In this document: positions 35,122 through 46,012 of the stretch, piece after piece
Layout: every line of letters begins with the position of its first letter
Position numbering within the stretch: the stretch's first letter is position 1
Origin: Oscillospiraceae bacterium
GTDB taxonomy: Bacteria > Bacillota > Clostridia > Oscillospirales > Oscillospiraceae
Direction of reading: 5' to 3'
Assembly: GCA_017432615.1 (NCBI GenBank)
Contig: JAFRIV010000017.1
Location: forward strand, 1 to 64,000
DNA: 64,000 bases
Notes under the pieces: generated by a model
Told to the model about the DNA's origin: nothing
Seen by the model: the letters and a program-made list of their open reading frames with translations, nothing else
The model's database searches: none
Translations under genes and position numbers: made by a program

Positions 35122-36297
35122 ATGCTCAATCAGGATGCCTATGCGCTTGGTGCAGCACCCAGTGCGATCCGTGAAGTGTTTGAGTATGGGCGCAGGCAGG
35201 CAAAACTGCTGGGGGAAGACAAGGTGTTTGATTTCAGCCTTGGAAATCCATCTATTCCTGCACCGGATGCAGTAAATGAAGCAATCCATACCATCTTGAA
35301 AACAGAGAGCAGTATCCGGGTACACGGGTATACCAGCGGAGCGGGAAGCGATGAGCTGCGCACCGCGGTGGCGGAAAATCTGCGCAGGCGATTCGGTACG
35401 CCGGCCCGCCCTGAACAGATTTTTATTACATGCGGTGCAGCACCTGCCTTGACGAGCGTTTTGGAAGCGGTATCTGCACCAGGCAGTGAGGTAATTGCTA
35501 TTGCCCCTTTCTTCCCGGAATATCGTCCATTCACGAATTTTTCAGGCAGCCATTTTGTGCCGGTAATGGCAGACCGGGAGAGTTTTCAGCCCGATACGGA
35601 CGCTCTGGCAAAGGCAATCAATGCACACACGCAAGCGGTGATCATCAATTCCCCCAATAATCCAAGCGGCGCCGTCTTTCGGGAGGACGTCTTGAAAGAT
35701 ATAGCTGCTTTGCTCAGAGAACGTGCAAGAGAATATGGGCATCCGATATATATCATTTCCGATGAGCCGTATCGCGAATTGGTGTATGACGGGCAAAAAG
35801 TGCCGTTTCTTCCCAATTTGTATGAAGATACAGTTGTGTGCTACTCCTGGTCCAAATCCTTAAGCCTGCCCGGCGAGCGTATCGGATATGTCTACGTGCC
35901 TGGAGCGGCAACAGATTCCCGGGAACTGTTTCTCGCCGTGGCAGGGTCCGCCAGAATGCATGGTCACGTCTGCGCACCTTCTCTGATTCAACGCGCTGTT
36001 GCACAGTGTATTGACAGTTTGCCGGATCTTTCTGCTTACGATGAGAACAGGAAGCTGCTGTATGAAGGACTGACAGAAAGTGGCTATTCCTGCGTACGAC
36101 CGGACGGCGCATTCTATCTCTTTGTACGTACCCCGGGTGAAGACAATGACAGGTTCAGCCGGCGTGCTATGGAGAAAAATTTACTGGTGGTGCCCTCGGA
36201 GCCGTTTGGCGTATCGGGCTTTTTCCGTCTTGGGTACTGCGTAGCAAAGGAAACAATCGAACGGGCACTTCCTGTTTTCCGGGAATTGATTCGATAA
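35122..36297 (+). CDS. PLP-dependent aminotransferase, class I/II
   Basis: Fold-type I aminotransferase of 391 residues, closest by eye to aspartate/aromatic aminotransferase-like proteins of clostridia. It has FDFSLGNPSIPAP, the INSPNNPSGAVF motif, SDEPYRELVYDG and the PLP lysine in YSWSKSLSLPGERIGY; the distal RLGY supplies the substrate-binding arginine. The RBS AAAAGGAGG is good. The keto acid partner is not predictable. A terminator follows. Confidence 0.9.
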   Translation: MLNQDAYALGAAPSAIREVFEYGRRQAKLLGEDKVFDFSLGNPSIPAPDAVNEAIHTILKTESSIRVHGYTSGAGSDELRTAVAENLRRRFGTPARPEQIFITCGAAPALTSVLEAVSAPGSEVIAIAPFFPEYRPFTNFSGSHFVPVMADRESFQPDTDALAKAINAHTQAVIINSPNNPSGAVFREDVLKDIAALLRERAREYGHPIYIISDEPYRELVYDGQKVPFLPNLYEDTVVCYSWSKSLSLPGERIGYVYVPGAATDSRELFLAVAGSARMHGHVCAPSLIQRAVAQCIDSLPDLSAYDENRKLLYEGLTESGYSCVRPDGAFYLFVRTPGEDNDRFSRRAMEKNLLVVPSEPFGVSGFFRLGYCVAKETIERALPVFRELIR

Positions 36298-36315
36298 AGG
36301 AAAAGACAAAACAAC

Positions 36316-36344
36316 AAATACCGCAGAATTTTATAGCGGTATTT
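36316..36344. terminator. Terminator between the aminotransferase and D-aminoacylase genes
   Basis: A perfect 9-bp stem (36316-36324 with 36336-36344), then GCTGTTTTTA on the plus strand. The left flank is A-rich, so it may work both ways for these convergent genes. Confidence 0.65.
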
Positions 36345-36403
36345 GCTGTTTTTAGTTCCCAATTCGCTTCATGAGGGAGCAGATCAGAAGATTTCCTTCG
36401 GTT

Positions 36404-38020
36404 TTAATCGCCCGGTTTGGAATTGCTGATGCGGATCGCTCTGCCGGTTGAGCGAAGTGCATTTTCATTCAGATTGCCTTCATCCAGTACCAAAGTTCCG
36501 TTGATAAAAACCTTATCGATACCAAATGGCTTTTCCTGATCCGGGACTGCACTTTGAAGCACAGATTCATCAAAAACAGTCAGATCTGCAAAATATCCTT
36601 CTTTCAGGTAACCGCGCATCGGCAGCATGAAGCGGTCAGCAATCGCGCCTGTCATCCGGCGGATCGTATTGGGCATGGTATCCCCGGTACCGAGCAGCGA
36701 GTCACGAAGGAACTTAGGATAACAGTCATAGATAGCCGGATTCTGGATACCGTGGTCTTCAACCCAGGCATCTGTCATATAAAGGCAGTATGGGTTGTGT
36801 TCAAATTCAGAAATAATTTCCGGTGTTGAATAAGGCCCCATGTTGACGCGCCCTTTGAAATCACTGACTTCGCAGAGCATCAGATAGGCATCAAGATCAC
36901 GCATACCTTCTTCCTGCGCGATCTGGTGGACGGATTTCCCCTCAAACCGTTCGTAACCGGGACCGATATATGCTACAATGATATCCGGAAAGCCAAACCC
37001 GAGGAGCATACTGCTTGCTTTGACCAGAGCAGAGAGCTTTAGCCGATTCAATGGCTTTTTTCGCTCTTCTACGCTCATTCCCTGATACCATCCGGGCAGG
37101 ATGACCGTTATTACCGAAACGCCGAGACACTCATTATAGATATCAAACATCACGTCGACGCCTTCTGCACGAAGCTGCGCCATCAGCTTTAAAAGCTCTT
37201 CTTTATCCCGGAAAGAACTGCGGCCGACAAAGATTGCATGGGAATAATGCAGCTTCAGCTGTGTTCCTTTTGCAATTTCGACCAGTTCATCAAAGGCACG
37301 GAGCAGATGGGAACGACCGAAAAGCTGGGGATATGCCATCGACACTTTGGATTCCGCACGGGGGTGTACTGTCAAAGGCTTATTGTATTTTACGCAAAGT
37401 GCAGCCACTTTTTTTAACTCGTCAACGTCCGCGTAGAGACCAGGTTCATACATCATACCGAGAGAAAGGCCGGCAGCGCCTTGCTGCAGAGCCTTTTCCA
37501 GGATAGCAAGCATCTCCTTTTCTTCAGTGGCCGTCAGCTTCCGGTTTTCATATCCGGATACCGCAGCGCGAGCCGAGCAATGACCGGCAAGAACCGCCAT
37601 ATTACAGGGCATATTTCCATCCACAACGGTGAAAAAATCGTCCAGTGTTCCATATTGTCCTGTGGTATCCCGGAAACCGAAAAGCCCGCCGCCGAGTTTA
37701 TCGATATTTGAACAGCCTTTCTCAAAACCGATTGTGGAAAGCCCGCAGTTGCCTGCTACAAAGGTACAGATCCCCTGCCGGATAAACGGAGCGAAATAAG
37801 GAAGAGGCTCTATTTTTATGGCAAACCAGTCGTTGTGAGAGTGACCGTCGATAAAGCCTGAAGAGAGAGATTTCCCGGAGAGATCGATCACGCGGTCGGT
37901 TTTTTCTTCTATGGAAGTCCCGACTTTCCGGATGAATTGATCCTCAATCAGGACATCTCCCATGAACGGTGCAGCTCCTGTGCCGTCATAGATTTTCGCA
38001 TTTTTCAGCAACGTTTTCAT
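36404..38020 (-). CDS. D-aminoacylase / N-acyl-D-amino-acid deacylase family amidohydrolase
   Basis: Metal-dependent amidohydrolase of 538 residues. The N-terminal strand region leads to the HxH metal site in SSGFIDGHSHND. TFVAGNCGLS carries the cysteine typical of D-aminoacylases, and AADRFMLPMRGYLKEGYFADLTVFDE closes the beta sandwich. Such enzymes free D-amino acids from acylated forms or process peptides with D-residues. It lies behind oppA after a terminator, so it belongs functionally, and partly by transcription, to the peptide-uptake cluster. Confidence 0.85.
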   Translation of the reverse strand: MKTLLKNAKIYDGTGAAPFMGDVLIEDQFIRKVGTSIEEKTDRVIDLSGKSLSSGFIDGHSHNDWFAIKIEPLPYFAPFIRQGICTFVAGNCGLSTIGFEKGCSNIDKLGGGLFGFRDTTGQYGTLDDFFTVVDGNMPCNMAVLAGHCSARAAVSGYENRKLTATEEKEMLAILEKALQQGAAGLSLGMMYEPGLYADVDELKKVAALCVKYNKPLTVHPRAESKVSMAYPQLFGRSHLLRAFDELVEIAKGTQLKLHYSHAIFVGRSSFRDKEELLKLMAQLRAEGVDVMFDIYNECLGVSVITVILPGWYQGMSVEERKKPLNRLKLSALVKASSMLLGFGFPDIIVAYIGPGYERFEGKSVHQIAQEEGMRDLDAYLMLCEVSDFKGRVNMGPYSTPEIISEFEHNPYCLYMTDAWVEDHGIQNPAIYDCYPKFLRDSLLGTGDTMPNTIRRMTGAIADRFMLPMRGYLKEGYFADLTVFDESVLQSAVPDQEKPFGIDKVFINGTLVLDEGNLNENALRSTGRAIRISNSKPGD

Positions 38021-38088
38021 GATGTTATCTCCGTGTTTAACAGATTATTTGCATCGTATCATGAATCTGTTGGGAAAGCAAGAATAAA

Positions 38089-38112
38089 ATCACCCCGGAG
38101 GACCGGGGTGAT
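38089..38112 (-). terminator. Terminator between oppA and the D-aminoacylase gene
   Basis: A perfect 10-bp GC-rich stem with a 4-nt loop; on the minus strand it is followed by TTTATTCTT. Confidence 0.75.
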
Positions 38113-38144
38113 GGCATGTTAAGGGTTAAGAAGAATAAGGCAAC

Positions 38145-39914
38145 TTACTCTATGTCAGCGTATGTCCAGATAACATCGCCTGTGGCGAGACGGATGACGT
38201 CTTTCACATTGGGCTTGAGCATCTGGGCTGTGGTATAGTAGTAGAGAGGCGCAACACCGCCGGTAGCCATCAGGACCTTCTCGGCCTCGGCTGCGAGGGC
38301 AGCGCGCTCTTCAGGATCGGTTGCTGCCTTTACGGCATCGACAAGAGCATCATAGGCTTCTGCCCAGGTCTTGTCACCGTCCAGACCCCAGTATGCACCA
38401 ACACCGGCATCCGCAGTGACTTCGCTGTTGCGCGTATAGTCACCGATGCTGCGGCCGAGACGCGGGTAGTTGTTGCCGGATGCGGAGATGAAGATTTCGA
38501 GGAAGTTGACAACATCGTTGAAGTCGGCGATCCAACCCATACGAGCGGCTTCTGCGTCACCAGCTTTCAGCTTGGTCTGCAGGGTTGCCCAGGCTTCCTG
38601 GTTGACAACGCCGGTGATGCCGAACTGGTTCCAGGTCTCCTGAACGTACTGGATGATAAGAGCATTGTTGCCGCTGTTGTTGAAGGCAAATTCAATGGAC
38701 GGGAAGTCGGTGAAGACAATGTCACCGCCCTCAATGCTGCCGGTGTACGGATAGCCGAGGTCGATGAGCGTCTGGAGCGCTTCGACCTGGTCGTAGGTGT
38801 AATCTGGATTGATGTCGGAAGGATCATTGGTGCCTGCATACCAGATGCCGTAGCCGTTGCCTTCACGCACGTTGCTGTTCAGACCGTCGGAGAGACTGTC
38901 GGGGAAGAAACCGGTAGCAGGATTTTCGCCGCCCTTGGTTACGTAGGTGACAACTTCATAACGATTGATGAGCTGACCGAGAGCGAAACGGGCAAGACTC
39001 TGTTCCTGAACGGTGAGCTGCTTGGAAGAAGGGCTCATGTCTTTGTAAACATTAAAGAGGATATAATAAGTACCCTGAGTCGGCCAGAAAGCAAGTTCAC
39101 CGGGATAGGTGGCATTGAGTCTGTCAAACTCTGAAGAGGAAATAGACTGAATGTACTGTACAGTGTCATTCTCATAGGCTGTCAGAATAGCAGTGTTGTC
39201 CTCGGAGAGGTAGAAGTTCAGCCCGTCGATTTTTACTGCATCAGCGTTCCAGTAGTACGGGTTCTTCTCAAAGGTGATTACATCGTCAACGGCGTATTTG
39301 GTCATCTTGAATGCGCCAAGGCCAACATAGGTATCAGGATTGGTTGCCCAGATGCCTTCATTGTCAGCAAGGTCGACGCGGACAGGATAGAAGGGAACAA
39401 ATGCGCAGAGGTCGAGGAAGTAAGCACAGGGCTGCGGAAGATGCACAACAAAAGTGCGTGCGGCATCATCCACATCAATAGCAAGGGACCCATCTTCCGC
39501 GCGGTCGATTACATCGTAAAGAAATCCGTAGTCAGCACCGAGTTCTGCAGAAGCGGCGCGCTCCCAGGCTTCTTTAATCTGGGTTGCGGTGCAATCTGAG
39601 CCGTCAGACCACTTCAGGTTCTCACGGAGAACGAAGGAGTAAGTCAGACCGTCTTCAGAGACTTCGTAAGACTCAGCAATTTCCGGAGCCATAACAGGCT
39701 CTCCGCTTTCATCGTACTGGAAGCCCGTCAGACCTGCAAAAGCAGAACGGATGATGTTGGAACCAGTTGATGCACTGTTGAGTGCAGGATCCATGGACAG
39801 GGGCGTGCCGCCACCAAGAAACATGCTGATGATTTTGGGTTCATCCGCAGATGCGAAAGAAGCCAGACTCAGCACCATCACGAGAGCGAGCACAAGAGCG
39901 ATAGTCTTTCTCAT
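38145..39914 (-). CDS. oppA: Oligopeptide ABC transporter substrate-binding protein
   Basis: Family 5 solute-binding protein that captures peptides outside the cell. ATG 39914 (MRKTIALVLALVMVLSLASFASA-DEP) follows AAAGGAGGAAAA; a longer in-frame start lacks an RBS. The signal peptide has an AxA cleavage site and no lipobox. GLTYSFVLRENLKWSDG is the family signature, and the stop lies at 38145. 589 residues. It follows oppF at 66 nt, and a weak internal promoter-like pair (TTTACA/TAAATT) may raise its level. Confidence 0.92.
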   Translation of the reverse strand: MRKTIALVLALVMVLSLASFASADEPKIISMFLGGGTPLSMDPALNSASTGSNIIRSAFAGLTGFQYDESGEPVMAPEIAESYEVSEDGLTYSFVLRENLKWSDGSDCTATQIKEAWERAASAELGADYGFLYDVIDRAEDGSLAIDVDDAARTFVVHLPQPCAYFLDLCAFVPFYPVRVDLADNEGIWATNPDTYVGLGAFKMTKYAVDDVITFEKNPYYWNADAVKIDGLNFYLSEDNTAILTAYENDTVQYIQSISSSEFDRLNATYPGELAFWPTQGTYYILFNVYKDMSPSSKQLTVQEQSLARFALGQLINRYEVVTYVTKGGENPATGFFPDSLSDGLNSNVREGNGYGIWYAGTNDPSDINPDYTYDQVEALQTLIDLGYPYTGSIEGGDIVFTDFPSIEFAFNNSGNNALIIQYVQETWNQFGITGVVNQEAWATLQTKLKAGDAEAARMGWIADFNDVVNFLEIFISASGNNYPRLGRSIGDYTRNSEVTADAGVGAYWGLDGDKTWAEAYDALVDAVKAATDPEERAALAAEAEKVLMATGGVAPLYYYTTAQMLKPNVKDVIRLATGDVIWTYADIE

Positions 39915-39980
39915 TGATTTTCCTCCTTTTAGGAAAGATATAAAATTTATGTTCACGCCTTTCAGCTGTAAACACCAAAG

Positions 39981-40970
39981 TTAAACGTTGTGGCAGGCAA
40001 CGAAATGACCGGAAGAAACCTCTTGCAAAGAAGGGCAGATTTCAGCGCATTTTGCCGTTGCCCTGCTACAGCGGGTGCGGAATGGACAGCCGGATGGTAC
40101 ATTCAGGGGACTCGGCACATCACCCTCCAGAACGATTCTTTTTTGTTTCCGGCTCTCTTGCGGATCAGGAATAGGTACGGCGCTCATCAGAGAGATCGTA
40201 TAAGGATGAAGCGGATGCCGGGTCAGTTCATTGGAACCAGCCAGCTCCATCATATGGCCAAGATACATTACAGCAATGCGATTGGAAATGTGTTTTACCA
40301 CACTGATGTCATGCGCAATAAACAAATATGTCAGGCCTAATTGGTCCTGGAGATCCTCCAGCATATTGATTACCTGTGCCTGAATAGAGACATCCAATGC
40401 AGAAACAGGCTCATCACAAACGATAAATTCAGGGTTGGAAGCGAGAGCTCTGGCGATACCGATACGTTGCCGCTGCCCGCCGGAAAACTCGTGCGCATAT
40501 CGGGTGGCATGCTCTGTGTTTAATCCGACAAGGCTCATCAGCTCCTGCACACGTTCTTCCCGTTCCGTTCTGTCGGAACAGAGATGATGCACATCGATTG
40601 GCTCTGCCACAATGTCCGCCACAGTCATGCGGGGATTCAGAGAAGAATACGGATCCTGAAACACCATTTGTGCACGGCGCCGGAATTCCCGCAGAGTATC
40701 TTTGTCCTTGATCAGCTTCCCGTCAAACCAGACTTCTCCGCCTGTCGGTTTATAGAGCTGCAGCATTGTGCGGCCGACGGTGGTTTTTCCGCAGCCCGAT
40801 TCCCCGACAAGCCCTAATGTTTCTCCTTTCCTGATATCAAAAGAGACATCATCTACCGCTTTCAGCATGGTCGTTTTCAGAAATCCCGTCGAAATCGGAA
40901 AGTACTGTTTCAGATGGCTGACCTGAACGAGATAGTCAGGATTCGGGATAAAAGATCCTTTTTCACTCAT
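39981..40970 (-). CDS. oppF: Oligopeptide ABC transporter ATPase OppF
   Basis: ATPase subunit with Walker [27 protein letters not shown], signature [15 protein letters not shown] and Walker [15 protein letters not shown]. The C-terminal oligopeptide-transporter extension has [14 protein letters not shown], whose cysteines fit the Fe-S/zinc cluster seen in this subfamily. 329 residues. It overlaps oppD by 4 nt (ATGA). Confidence 0.95.
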   Translation of the reverse strand: MSEKGSFIPNPDYLVQVSHLKQYFPISTGFLKTTMLKAVDDVSFDIRKGETLGLVGESGCGKTTVGRTMLQLYKPTGGEVWFDGKLIKDKDTLREFRRRAQMVFQDPYSSLNPRMTVADIVAEPIDVHHLCSDRTEREERVQELMSLVGLNTEHATRYAHEFSGGQRQRIGIARALASNPEFIVCDEPVSALDVSIQAQVINMLEDLQDQLGLTYLFIAHDISVVKHISNRIAVMYLGHMMELAGSNELTRHPLHPYTISLMSAVPIPDPQESRKQKRIVLEGDVPSPLNVPSGCPFRTRCSRATAKCAEICPSLQEVSSGHFVACHNV

Positions 40971-41980
40971 GATTCCTCTTCCTCTCTTTCAGGACACTCG
41001 GCATAGCAGCAGCCATTTTTAACATTCATCCAACAGGCAGCCAAATGATTGTGCCCGACCCAGTATTCTTTCGGCTTTTCCTGAAGACATATTTTCATGG
41101 CATTATCGCATCTGGGAGCAAAAGGACATCCGGGAGGCATATGCAGAAGGTCGATCGGGGTACCGGTAATTGGAATCAGACGGGTTTTTTCATCGTCACT
41201 CATATCCGGGATGGAGCGCATCAGACCTTTGGTGTATTCATGCATCGGATGATAGAAAACAGCGTCTGTTGTACCGCGTTCACATACACCGCCTGCGTAC
41301 ATTACGATCATCTCATTGCAGATGGAAGCAATAACACCCATATCATGCGTGATCATAATGATAGCCATACCAAGCTCTTTTTGCAGATCAAGCATCAGAT
41401 CCAGAATTTGAGCCTGGATAGTAACGTCCAGAGCAGTTGTCGGTTCATCCGCTATTAAAACGTCTGGTTCACAGGCCAGTGCCATTGCAATCATTACACG
41501 CTGTCGCATTCCGCCGGATAATTCATACGGATATTGATGTATCCGTTTTTCCGGCTCAGAAATGCCGACCAGTTTCAACATTTCAACAGCCCGAGCTTCT
41601 GCCTGTTGGCGGTTGCGGTTTGTATGCAGAATAATGGCTTCCCGCAACTGATTTCCAATTGTGAAAGTCGGATTGAGCGAGGTCATAGGATCCTGGAAAA
41701 TAATGCTGATCTTGTTTCCCCGGATTTCTCGCATCTCAGAATCAGTTTTTCCGACCAGTTCTTCCCCATGAAGTTTTATAGAGCCGGAAACGATTCTTCC
41801 GGGATTGGTGAGGATCTGCAGGATGGAGTAAGCACTGACGGATTTCCCTGATCCGCTTTCCCCGACAATACCGAGGACAGAACCCTTTTCTAATGTGAAA
41901 GAAAGATCATTCACTGCTTTTACTTCACCGGAAGGAGTGAAGAAAGAAGTATGAAGATTTTTTACCTCAAGCATGCTCAT
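40967..41980 (-). CDS. oppD: Oligopeptide ABC transporter ATPase OppD
   Basis: Second ATPase, paired with OppF. Walker A is GESGSGKSV, the Q-loop [14 protein letters not shown], signature [15 protein letters not shown] and Walker [15 protein letters not shown]. The C-terminal CPFAPRC cluster is present. 337 residues. It starts 12 nt after oppC. Confidence 0.95.
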   Translation of the reverse strand: MSMLEVKNLHTSFFTPSGEVKAVNDLSFTLEKGSVLGIVGESGSGKSVSAYSILQILTNPGRIVSGSIKLHGEELVGKTDSEMREIRGNKISIIFQDPMTSLNPTFTIGNQLREAIILHTNRNRQQAEARAVEMLKLVGISEPEKRIHQYPYELSGGMRQRVMIAMALACEPDVLIADEPTTALDVTIQAQILDLMLDLQKELGMAIIMITHDMGVIASICNEMIVMYAGGVCERGTTDAVFYHPMHEYTKGLMRSIPDMSDDEKTRLIPITGTPIDLLHMPPGCPFAPRCDNAMKICLQEKPKEYWVGHNHLAACWMNVKNGCCYAECPEREEEES

Positions 41981-41992
41981 ATTTCTTCCCCC

Positions 41993-43039
41993 TTATGAAC
42001 GAAGCTTAGGATCAAATGCATCGCGCAATCCGTTTCCGAGAAGGTTGAATGCAAGGACGATCAGGAAAATCGCCAGTGCAGGGAAAAGCAGCTGGAAAGG
42101 ATAGGAACGAAGCCCCGTTCGGGCATCAGAAGCAAGGGAACCAAGAGAAGGCATAGGGACGGAGACACCGAGACCGAGGAAGCTGAGGAAGCTTTCTGTA
42201 AAGATCGCGCTGGGGATCTGCATAGCGGCGATAATGATGATAACGGAAACACAGTTGGGGATCATATGCTTGCGGATGATTCGTGCAGGGGAAGCACCGA
42301 TTGCCTTGGAAGCAAGAACATATTCCTGCTCTTTGATCGAGAGAATTTGTCCGCGCACCTGCCGTGCCATGGAAACCCAGTATAAAAGTCCGAATACGAT
42401 AAAGATTGATACCATTCCTGCGCCGAGACGGGAAACAAGAGTGCTTTTTGAAGTCGAAACCCAGTCTTTGATGGCAACTGAGAGCAGGATTACAATCAAC
42501 ACATCTGGCAGAGAATAGATGATATCTACAATTCTCATCATGATTAAGTCTACTTTTCCGCCAAAATAACCGGAGATTGAACCGTAGATTATGCCGATTA
42601 CGATAACAATCAAGGCGGAGAAAATACCGACCAGCAAAGAAATGCGCGTTCCATAGATTACACGGATGGCATAATCCCGGCCTAAAGCATCTGTTCCCAT
42701 GATGTGCGGGAAAACACTTTGCCCTCTGTCAATCTTGGCTTGCTCTTTGGCACTGTATTGGAAAGGCGCAAGGTTTTGTGCGGTCACATCCTGTTTCGTA
42801 TAAGTATAGGGATAAAAATTTGGGACAATAAAGGCTATTAAAGCAATGATCAGAATAATAAAAAGAGAAATCATTGCAATATGGTTCTTGCGAAGGCGGC
42901 GCATTGCATCCTTCATAAAAGATACAGATTCCCGCATAGAGACCTGCTGTGCCTTTTCGTCCTCGCTGGCTGGTTCGAACAGAGAGGGATCGATCTGCAG
43001 GCTGATTGGGTTTTTAAATGTTTTTTTCGTATCGGACAT
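41993..43039 (-). CDS. oppC: Oligopeptide ABC transporter permease OppC
   Basis: Inner permease with a long N-terminal cytoplasmic stretch, one TM segment (IAMISLFIILIIALIAFIV), the extracellular HIMGTDALGRDYAIRVIYGTRISL motif of OppC/DppC, and the EAA coupling loop (EYVLASKAIGASPARIIRKHMIPN in the second half). 348 residues. It lies 15 nt after oppB. Confidence 0.94.
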   Translation of the reverse strand: MSDTKKTFKNPISLQIDPSLFEPASEDEKAQQVSMRESVSFMKDAMRRLRKNHIAMISLFIILIIALIAFIVPNFYPYTYTKQDVTAQNLAPFQYSAKEQAKIDRGQSVFPHIMGTDALGRDYAIRVIYGTRISLLVGIFSALIVIVIGIIYGSISGYFGGKVDLIMMRIVDIIYSLPDVLIVILLSVAIKDWVSTSKSTLVSRLGAGMVSIFIVFGLLYWVSMARQVRGQILSIKEQEYVLASKAIGASPARIIRKHMIPNCVSVIIIIAAMQIPSAIFTESFLSFLGLGVSVPMPSLGSLASDARTGLRSYPFQLLFPALAIFLIVLAFNLLGNGLRDAFDPKLRS

Positions 43040-43054
43040 CTCGATTCTCCTTTT

Positions 43055-43981
43055 TCAGCTCAGATCGATGCGAGGATCTACCACTTTATACAGGATATCC
43101 CCAATGAAATTCATCAGAATAATCATGGTTGCCAGAAAAATGGTCACACCCATTATCATCATGTAATCTGTGCGCAGCATACTGTTGGTAAACAGGCGGC
43201 CAAGCCCCGGAACAGAGAAAATATTCTCGACAACCATAGAACCTGTCAGAATATATGCCATCATCGGACCGGCATAGGTAATTACAGGCGTTAAGGTGTT
43301 TTTCAAAGCATGTTTAAAAATCACCTTACTGTTCTTTACACCCTTGGCACGTGCAGTACGAATATAGTCCTGACCGAGCACGTCCAGCATGGAAGAACGC
43401 TGCAGACGGGTGGTATAAGCCATCGGATAAAGGCTTAAAGAAATAATAGGAAGAATTAGCCCGCCCTTTTGATTCCCCAGAGACGGCAGCCATCCCAATT
43501 GCAGGGAAAAGACAAGCAAGAGGATCGTTGCCATGACGAAAGACGGCATAGAAACAAGTGCGGTTGTAGCGACCTGAATGATTTTATCCAGTGCTCTCCC
43601 TCGCTGTAAAGCGGCAATTGAACCAAGTATTACCCCTAATACCAACGCCAGAATACCGGCAGTGAAACCGATTCGTGCAGAATAAGAGAATCCGCCGATA
43701 ATCAGTTCAATCACAGTGTTTCCAACCCAGCCGGTAGAAAGGCCAAAGTCTCCATGAAGAATATTCTTCAGATAATTTAAAAACTGGATCGGTACGGGCT
43801 TATCAAAACCATATTTTGCTTCCAAAGCAGCTATAACGGCATCACTTTTTGCTTTCTCGGAACTGAACGGGCTGGCCGGAATTGCATGCATGACAAAAAA
43901 TGTGATGGCAACTACAAGAAAAATCGTCAGTAAAGCCATTAACAGTCGTTTTACAAGGTATGAAAGGAATTTTGCGTTCAT
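43055..43981 (-). CDS. oppB: Oligopeptide ABC transporter permease OppB
   Basis: First gene of the opp operon. N-terminal YLVKRLLMALLTIFLVVAITFFVMHAIPASPF, then GLSTGW, and the EAA loop QDYIRTARAKGVKNSKVIFKHALKN identify the OppB/DppB permease with six TM segments. 308 residues. The RBS AGGAGGAG lies right before the ATG. Confidence 0.94.
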   Translation of the reverse strand: MNAKFLSYLVKRLLMALLTIFLVVAITFFVMHAIPASPFSSEKAKSDAVIAALEAKYGFDKPVPIQFLNYLKNILHGDFGLSTGWVGNTVIELIIGGFSYSARIGFTAGILALVLGVILGSIAALQRGRALDKIIQVATTALVSMPSFVMATILLLVFSLQLGWLPSLGNQKGGLILPIISLSLYPMAYTTRLQRSSMLDVLGQDYIRTARAKGVKNSKVIFKHALKNTLTPVITYAGPMMAYILTGSMVVENIFSVPGLGRLFTNSMLRTDYMMIMGVTIFLATMIILMNFIGDILYKVVDPRIDLS

Positions 43982-44022
43982 AGACTCCTCCTGATGGAAG
44001 ATTCAGATTTACATGAATAGTA

Positions 44023-44051
44023 ATTATAACGACGTTAGCAATATTCGTCAA
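44023..44051 (-). promoter_or_regulatory. Promoter of the opp operon
   Basis: Minus strand TTGACG (44046-44051) and TATAAT (44023-44028) are 17 nt apart. Confidence 0.8.
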
Positions 44052-44081
44052 GAAAAATATGCCAATTTAGTTCATTAAACA

Positions 44082-44111
44082 GTTTTTCCCGCCCTTTCAG
44101 GCGGGAAAAAC
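44082..44111 (-). terminator. Terminator of typA
   Basis: A perfect 12-bp stem (44082-44093 with 44100-44111) whose ends are A5/T5 runs, so it works on either strand. Confidence 0.85.
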
Positions 44112-44120
44112 GGAAATCTT

Positions 44121-45941
44121 TTATCGATTTTTCATCACTGTTTTCATCCGAAGCCCATGGTCCAGAATGCTTTTACGCAGCCGAAGATTTTTGGGGGTGA
44201 CTTCCAGAAGTTCATCGTCGGCGAGGAACTCCAGACACTGTTCCAGACTCATCTGACGCGGCGGTATCAAACGCAATGCTTCATCTGAACCGGAGGCACG
44301 AGTATTGGTAAGATGTTTTGTACGGCAAACGTTGACGGTAATATCATCCTGTTTCGGGCATTCGCCTACAATCATTCCTGAATACACCTGTGTGCCCGGC
44401 GTAATAAACATGATGCCGCGATCCTGCGCATTCCAGATCCCGTAGGCAACAGCTTCTCCCGTTTCATGGGCGATAAGAGAACCGGTGTGCCGGCGGGCAA
44501 GATCACCTTTGTACGGTTGATAGTTTTCAAATACAGAAGCAAGGATCCCCTCGCCTTTGGTATCAGTCAGGAATTCATTTCTGTATCCGAAAAGCCCTCT
44601 GGAGGGAACAAGAAATTCCATCTTCATCCGGTTGCCGACAGGAGTCATCTCCAGGAATTCCCCTTTTCGGCTGCCAAGCTTTTCCATCACGGAACCCATA
44701 GCTTCCTGAGGAACATCCACAACAACACGCTCGATCGGTTCACAGGTTTTGCCGTCGATCTCGCGGTAAAGAACACGGGGGGGAGAGACCTGAAATTCAT
44801 ATCCCTCACGCCGCATGGTTTCGATCAGAATGGAAAGACTCATTTCACCGCGACCGGCGACGTTGAAGCTGTCGGTGCTGCCTTCCACCTCGGTGACTCG
44901 AAGAGAGACATCCTTCATGGTCTCACGCATCAGGCGGTCGCTGATCTGACGGGAAGTGACGAATTTTCCTTCCTTGCCGGAAAACGGGCTGTCATTGACG
45001 GAAAAAGTCATCTCCAGCGTCGGCGCACCGATTTTTACAAAGGGAAGGGGTTCTGCAAAACCGCGGGCACAGATGGTATCTCCGATAGTAACATTTCCGA
45101 TGCCGGACATGGCAATGATATTGCCTGCCCCTGCTTCCGCTACAGGGACCCGGCTGAGCCCGTCAAACTGATAGAGAGAGACGGCCTTGGCCCGCAGCGG
45201 GGCAGCATTTGCACTGTGATAGTTACAGACGTCGATCTCCTGATTCTGTCTGATAATGCCTCGTTCGATTCTGCCGATGGCGATTCTGCCGACATATTCG
45301 TTATAATCAACACTGCTCACCAGCATCTGGAAGGGAGCATCTTCATCCATGCCCGGGGCAGGGATGTACTCCAGAATGGTCTCAAAAAGCGGTTTCAGGT
45401 CAGTTCCGACCACATCGGGAGAATAACTCGCCGTACCGTTGCGCCCGGAGCAGAACAGCATAGGAGAATCAAGCTGTTCATCTGTAGCATTGAGATCAAT
45501 CAGCAGTTCAAGAATCTCATCAATAACCTCGTGGATGCGCTGATCCGGCCTGTCAATCTTATTGACGACCACGATTACCCGGTGTCCGAGTTCCAATGCT
45601 CTGCTTAACACAAAACGAGTCTGCGGCATGGGACCTTCTGCGGCATCTACAAGCAGAATAACACCGTTTACCATTTTCAGGATACGCTCCACTTCGCCGC
45701 CAAAATCGGCATGGCCCGGGGTATCCACAATATTGATTTTTGTATCGCCATACCAAACGGCGGTGTTCTTTGCCATGATTGTGATACCACGTTCGCGCTC
45801 CAGATCATTGGAGTCCATCACGCGGTCAACAATCTCCTGATTTTCCCGATAGACACCGGACTGCTTCAGCAATTCATCCACCAGGGTGGTTTTTCCGTGG
45901 TCTACATGAGCAATAATTGCAACATTTCTCAGCTTGTCCAT
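44121..45941 (-). CDS. typA: Ribosome-associated GTPase TypA/BipA
   Basis: Translational GTPase that helps ribosome assembly and stress or cold growth. The G motifs are [10 protein letters not shown] (G1), RERGITI (G2), [14 protein letters not shown] (G3) and NKIDRPD (G4). EF-G-like domains follow, and the TypA-specific C-terminus contains [30 protein letters not shown]. 606 residues, normal. It has its own promoter, which overlaps that of the divergent yfbR. Confidence 0.97.
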   Translation of the reverse strand: MDKLRNVAIIAHVDHGKTTLVDELLKQSGVYRENQEIVDRVMDSNDLERERGITIMAKNTAVWYGDTKINIVDTPGHADFGGEVERILKMVNGVILLVDAAEGPMPQTRFVLSRALELGHRVIVVVNKIDRPDQRIHEVIDEILELLIDLNATDEQLDSPMLFCSGRNGTASYSPDVVGTDLKPLFETILEYIPAPGMDEDAPFQMLVSSVDYNEYVGRIAIGRIERGIIRQNQEIDVCNYHSANAAPLRAKAVSLYQFDGLSRVPVAEAGAGNIIAMSGIGNVTIGDTICARGFAEPLPFVKIGAPTLEMTFSVNDSPFSGKEGKFVTSRQISDRLMRETMKDVSLRVTEVEGSTDSFNVAGRGEMSLSILIETMRREGYEFQVSPPRVLYREIDGKTCEPIERVVVDVPQEAMGSVMEKLGSRKGEFLEMTPVGNRMKMEFLVPSRGLFGYRNEFLTDTKGEGILASVFENYQPYKGDLARRHTGSLIAHETGEAVAYGIWNAQDRGIMFITPGTQVYSGMIVGECPKQDDITVNVCRTKHLTNTRASGSDEALRLIPPRQMSLEQCLEFLADDELLEVTPKNLRLRKSILDHGLRMKTVMKNR

Positions 45942-45983
45942 AAATTCAGCTCTCTTTTCTTCAACATTTCACAACGAAAACGC

Positions 45984-46012
45984 ATTTTAACACTTGCGAA
46001 TAAAAAACGCAA
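45984..46012 (-). promoter_or_regulatory. Promoter of typA
   Basis: Minus strand TTGCGT (46007-46012) and TAAAAT (45984-45989), 17-nt spacer. It is interlocked with the plus-strand promoter at 45994-46022. Confidence 0.65.
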
